A DNA stretch of 64,000 nt from JALOAD01 sp023228995 [NCBI: Candidatus Muiribacterium halophilum] (lineage in GTDB: Bacteria > Muiribacteriota > Muiribacteriia > Muiribacteriales), in contig JALOAD010000005.1 in the NCBI GenBank assembly GCA_023228995.1, forward strand, positions 1-64,000, given 5' to 3'. The position numbers and the translations under genes are program-made. Of the stretch, positions 61,952 to 64,000 are shown in pieces. The notes beneath the pieces are model-generated. The model was not told where the DNA came from. It saw only the letters and a program-made list of their open reading frames with translations, and ran no database searches. Position 1 is the stretch's first letter. Every line of letters starts with the position of its first letter.

Positions 61952-62283
61952 ATTTAAATCCTATTAAAACAGTTAGCACAGCTAAAGCTGTAATTAGTAT
62001 GACTTCGTTACAATGTGACTCTGTCACAGCTTTACTATTAACAAAATGTTCAATATTCAATGTCGAATGTCGAATTAAAAACAAAAACACTAAACCTCAA
62101 AAAAAACATTTGCTATAAATCTACTCAATCTCGCTTCGCTCTAACCGTGCCAATCCGTGTAATCCGTGGTAAAATTTCTTTTGATTTTTGTCACTAATGT
62201 CATACTATGACATGTCACGCTTCACCGCTTCTATAATTATTAATTTTTAATTCTTAATTCTTAATTGATGCTCTCCAAGCATC
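61952..62283. other. Repeat-filled spacer between gpmA and tyrA
   Basis: 332 bp, no gene. Contains CAGTTAGCACAGCTAAAGCT (shared with 46.4 kb), GACTCTGTCACAGCTTTACT, a decayed AATGTTCAATATTCAATG core, the TGTCACTAATGTCATACTAT/GACATGTCACGCTT repeat (62188-62222) and TAATTTTTAATTCTTAATT simple sequence. Confidence 0.7.
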
Positions 62284-63027
62284 CTACCCTTTTGTCTGAT
62301 TCGCTACTTCTGCTTCAAGTTCTTTTAATTTATCATCATCAGCAAGATAGTATTTTTTAATAGGTTTAAGATTTTCATCAAGTTCATAAACAAGAGGAAT
62401 TCCAGTAGGAATATTAAGCTTTAAAATTTCAGCTTCACTCATATTATCAAGATGTTTTACAATAGCTCTAAGACTATTACCATGAGCTGCAATAAGAATA
62501 TTCTCACCCTTTTTAATATCAGGAACAATATTTTCATTCCAAAATGGTAGAACTCTATCAAGAGTAAGTTTCAAACTCTCAGTTAAAGGAGCCTGACCTT
62601 CTTTTAAATTTTTATATCTAGGATCTTTTGCAGGATTTCTTTCATCATCAGCTTCTAATGCAGGAGGAGTAATATCATAAGATCTTCTCCAAATTAAAAC
62701 CTGATCTTCACCATATTTTTTAGCAGTATCAGCTTTATTTAAACCTTGTAAAGCACCATAATGTCTTTCATTAAGTTCCCATGCTCTAATAACAGGAACC
62801 CAAAGAAGATCCATTTCTTCCATAGCAATAGACTGTGTTCTTATAGCTCTTTTAAGAACCGAAGTATAAATTTTATCAAAAGTAATATTGTTTTTTTTCA
62901 AAACTTTACCAGCTTCTATAGCTTCATTAACACCTCTATCAGTTAAATCAACATCAGTCCAACCAGTAAACTGATTTGAAAGATTCCATTTGCTTTGACC
63001 ATGTCTAAGTAATACTAATTTATACAT
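62284..63027 (-). CDS. gpmA: 2,3-bisphosphoglycerate-dependent phosphoglycerate mutase
   Basis: 247 aa, glycolytic 3-PG/2-PG interconversion. Phospho-His motif [60 protein letters not shown] and the second His in [17 protein letters not shown]. Normal length for GpmA. GGAGG precedes the ATG. Monocistronic by spacing. Confidence 0.96.
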   Translation of the reverse strand: MYKLVLLRHGQSKWNLSNQFTGWTDVDLTDRGVNEAIEAGKVLKKNNITFDKIYTSVLKRAIRTQSIAMEEMDLLWVPVIRAWELNERHYGALQGLNKADTAKKYGEDQVLIWRRSYDITPPALEADDERNPAKDPRYKNLKEGQAPLTESLKLTLDRVLPFWNENIVPDIKKGENILIAAHGNSLRAIVKHLDNMSEAEILKLNIPTGIPLVYELDENLKPIKKYYLADDDKLKELEAEVANQTKG

Positions 63028-63084
63028 AAAACCTCCAATTTGAAGTTAAAATTACATAAAAATGTTACATTATTTTTAAAAAAA

Positions 63085-64000
63085 TCACAAATCAAGAACT
63101 TTATTTAAACTTCCCATAGATTTCAAATACTTGTATTTATCAACATAAAGATCATAAAGTGCTGAACTATATTCCATTTCTGACTTAGTATATTCAAGCT
63201 GAGCATCAAGAAAATCTGTATTTTTAACAATACCTTCTTTAAACTGTTCTTTAAGAATTTCAAGATTTCTCTTACTATTAGCAACTTGAATTTCACTCAC
63301 ATTTTTTAATGCTTCAGATTTTTCAACATTATATTTTGAACAATTAATCTCTAAAATCAAACTTTTTGATACATCTTCAAGCTCAAAATCATTAGCTTTT
63401 TTTGAATATTCTTCAGCTTGTTTTCCAGCCCATGATTTACCAAAATCATAAAACTTCCATTCAGCAACAATTGAAGTAGAATATCCAGAATCATTATCAT
63501 TAAAATCATGACCACTATAATTTTCATAAGTAAAATAAACTGATGGTTTCCATTCACCTTCAGCAACTTTTATTTTAATATCACCAATACGATTATTCAA
63601 AACCATAATTTCATACTCAGGTCTAAATTTTAAATATTCAGCAGCAATCTCATGTTTTTTCAAAGTAATATCCTGTTCTTTTGCATTAAATTCAGGATTT
63701 ATACCAGTATTTTTAATTATTCTTTCCTTTATAAGAGCAATATTATTTTTCAACTCAATAATCTGTTTATCAACATCAGAAATTCTAACTTTTATTTTAA
63801 GAAGATCAGAATCAAGAGCTAAACCATTTTTAAAATAAGATTCAACATCTTTAAGATGAACATTAAGAATTTCTCTTGCATCTTCTGAAACTTCAAGCAT
63901 TTTTAACAATTTCATAACTGCAAAATAATCTTCAATAACTTGAAAAACACTATTTTCTTTAATTAATCGATAATTAAGTTTAGCAATTTCCAAAGCAATA
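63085..64000 (-). CDS. TolC-family outer-membrane efflux protein, C-terminal part
   Basis: At least 305 codons, open to the window end. Two outer-membrane efflux repeats of long heptad helices (EIAKLNYRLIKENSVFQVIEDYFAV; NYRIGDIKIKVAEGEWKPSVYFTYENYSGH beta-strand; LEILKEQFKEGIVKNTDFLDAQLEYTKSEMEYSSALYDLYVDKYKYLKSMG), the standard TolC C-terminal pattern. The frame continues beyond 64000 (ALEIAKL with a TTG at 63993 that is not a convincing start), so the signal peptide is outside. Forms the exit duct of efflux or type I secretion. Confidence 0.85.
   Translation of the reverse strand, partial: IALEIAKLNYRLIKENSVFQVIEDYFAVMKLLKMLEVSEDAREILNVHLKDVESYFKNGLALDSDLLKIKVRISDVDKQIIELKNNIALIKERIIKNTGINPEFNAKEQDITLKKHEIAAEYLKFRPEYEIMVLNNRIGDIKIKVAEGEWKPSVYFTYENYSGHDFNDNDSGYSTSIVAEWKFYDFGKSWAGKQAEEYSKKANDFELEDVSKSLILEINCSKYNVEKSEALKNVSEIQVANSKRNLEILKEQFKEGIVKNTDFLDAQLEYTKSEMEYSSALYDLYVDKYKYLKSMGSLNKVLDL

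Noticed and set aside
1-64000. tRNA, rRNA and CRISPR loci
   Set aside because: I looked for T-loop-like GGTTCRANYCC with paired acceptor arms and for regularly spaced direct repeats of 24-40 bp and found none; the Rhs and octamer repeats lack spacer regularity of CRISPR.

Overview
The window is an AT-rich (roughly 30% GC by eye), gene-dense bacterial chromosome segment. It suggests a diderm anaerobe. The outer envelope is indicated by an ADP-heptose (LPS core) pathway, a TolC-type outer-membrane protein and a lipoprotein. Anaerobic life is indicated by a peroxide/superoxide detoxification cluster built on rubredoxin, desulfoferrodoxin and rubrerythrin, and by a ferredoxin-nitroreductase. A FlgJ-type rod-binding protein hints at flagella. 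I cannot assign a phylum from sequence alone. Start codons are ATG, quite often TTG, occasionally GTG, usually with strong GGAGG-type ribosome binding sites.

Layout: (1) 1-3803, minus strand: str operon, rpsL-rpsG-fusA, then tuf with its own promoter (tuf is cut by the window edge). (2) 3923-14933, minus strand: a type I restriction-modification island. It holds a half-size HsdS, HsdM, a decayed regulator fragment, full HsdS, an AAA-ATPase/DUF4435 (TOPRIM-like) fusion, RhuM, HsdR and a YgjP-type metallopeptidase. The operon starts at a clear sigma-70 promoter with a palindrome over the predicted transcription start. (3) 15.1-23.5 kb: mixed single genes (Hsp20-like membrane protein, methyltransferase, AlbA_2/Schlafen protein, ferredoxin-nitroreductase, asparaginase, GT39-type glycosyltransferase, a wHTH/Rossmann regulator, YmdB-type phosphodiesterase). 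(4) 23.7-34.7 kb: clostripain-like lipoprotein, LysM-M23 peptidase, Rho, CaCA exchanger, FlgJ-like protein, glutamine synthetase III, and a BatC-BatD-BatE set without BatA/BatB. (5) 35.1-39.9 kb, plus strand: peroxiredoxin-Ogg2, then a PerR-like regulator followed by flavin reductase, superoxide reductase, ferritin, ferritin-like protein, rubredoxin, TM1266-like protein and rubrerythrin, closed by a bidirectional terminator. (6) 40-50 kb, minus strand: mechanosensitive channel with cNMP domain, PPC-domain protein, aminotransferase, heptose genes (rfaE2, gmhA, rfaE1, gmhB), plsC, cmk, aroA, and two short genes (27 and 53 aa). (7) 50.2-52.4 kb: a double PII-like protein with a double DUF1538 membrane protein. 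(8) 53.2-60.1 kb: an Rhs/YD-repeat locus of two long genes, each interrupted by one frameshift, enclosed by inverted repeats of about 280-300 bp that carry a small TIR element. (9) 60.2-64 kb: Mpv17-like protein, TyrA, phosphoglycerate mutase and a TolC-family protein cut by the window end.

Intergenic DNA is unusually rich in repeats: a composite element of 8-bp-period arms around an AAATGTTCAGTGAACATTT palindrome; a 149-151-bp TIR element (AGGCTGTTGAAAAA); a 293-bp element with GGGGTCGGTCCC arms; CCGGGATGAC hairpins; a GTGACATGTCACGCTT family; and degenerate TATAC arrays. The best candidates for undescribed biology are the inverted-repeat-bounded Rhs locus, the ATPase/DUF4435 fusion inside the restriction island, and the composite intergenic repeat family. 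No tRNA, rRNA or CRISPR array was seen.
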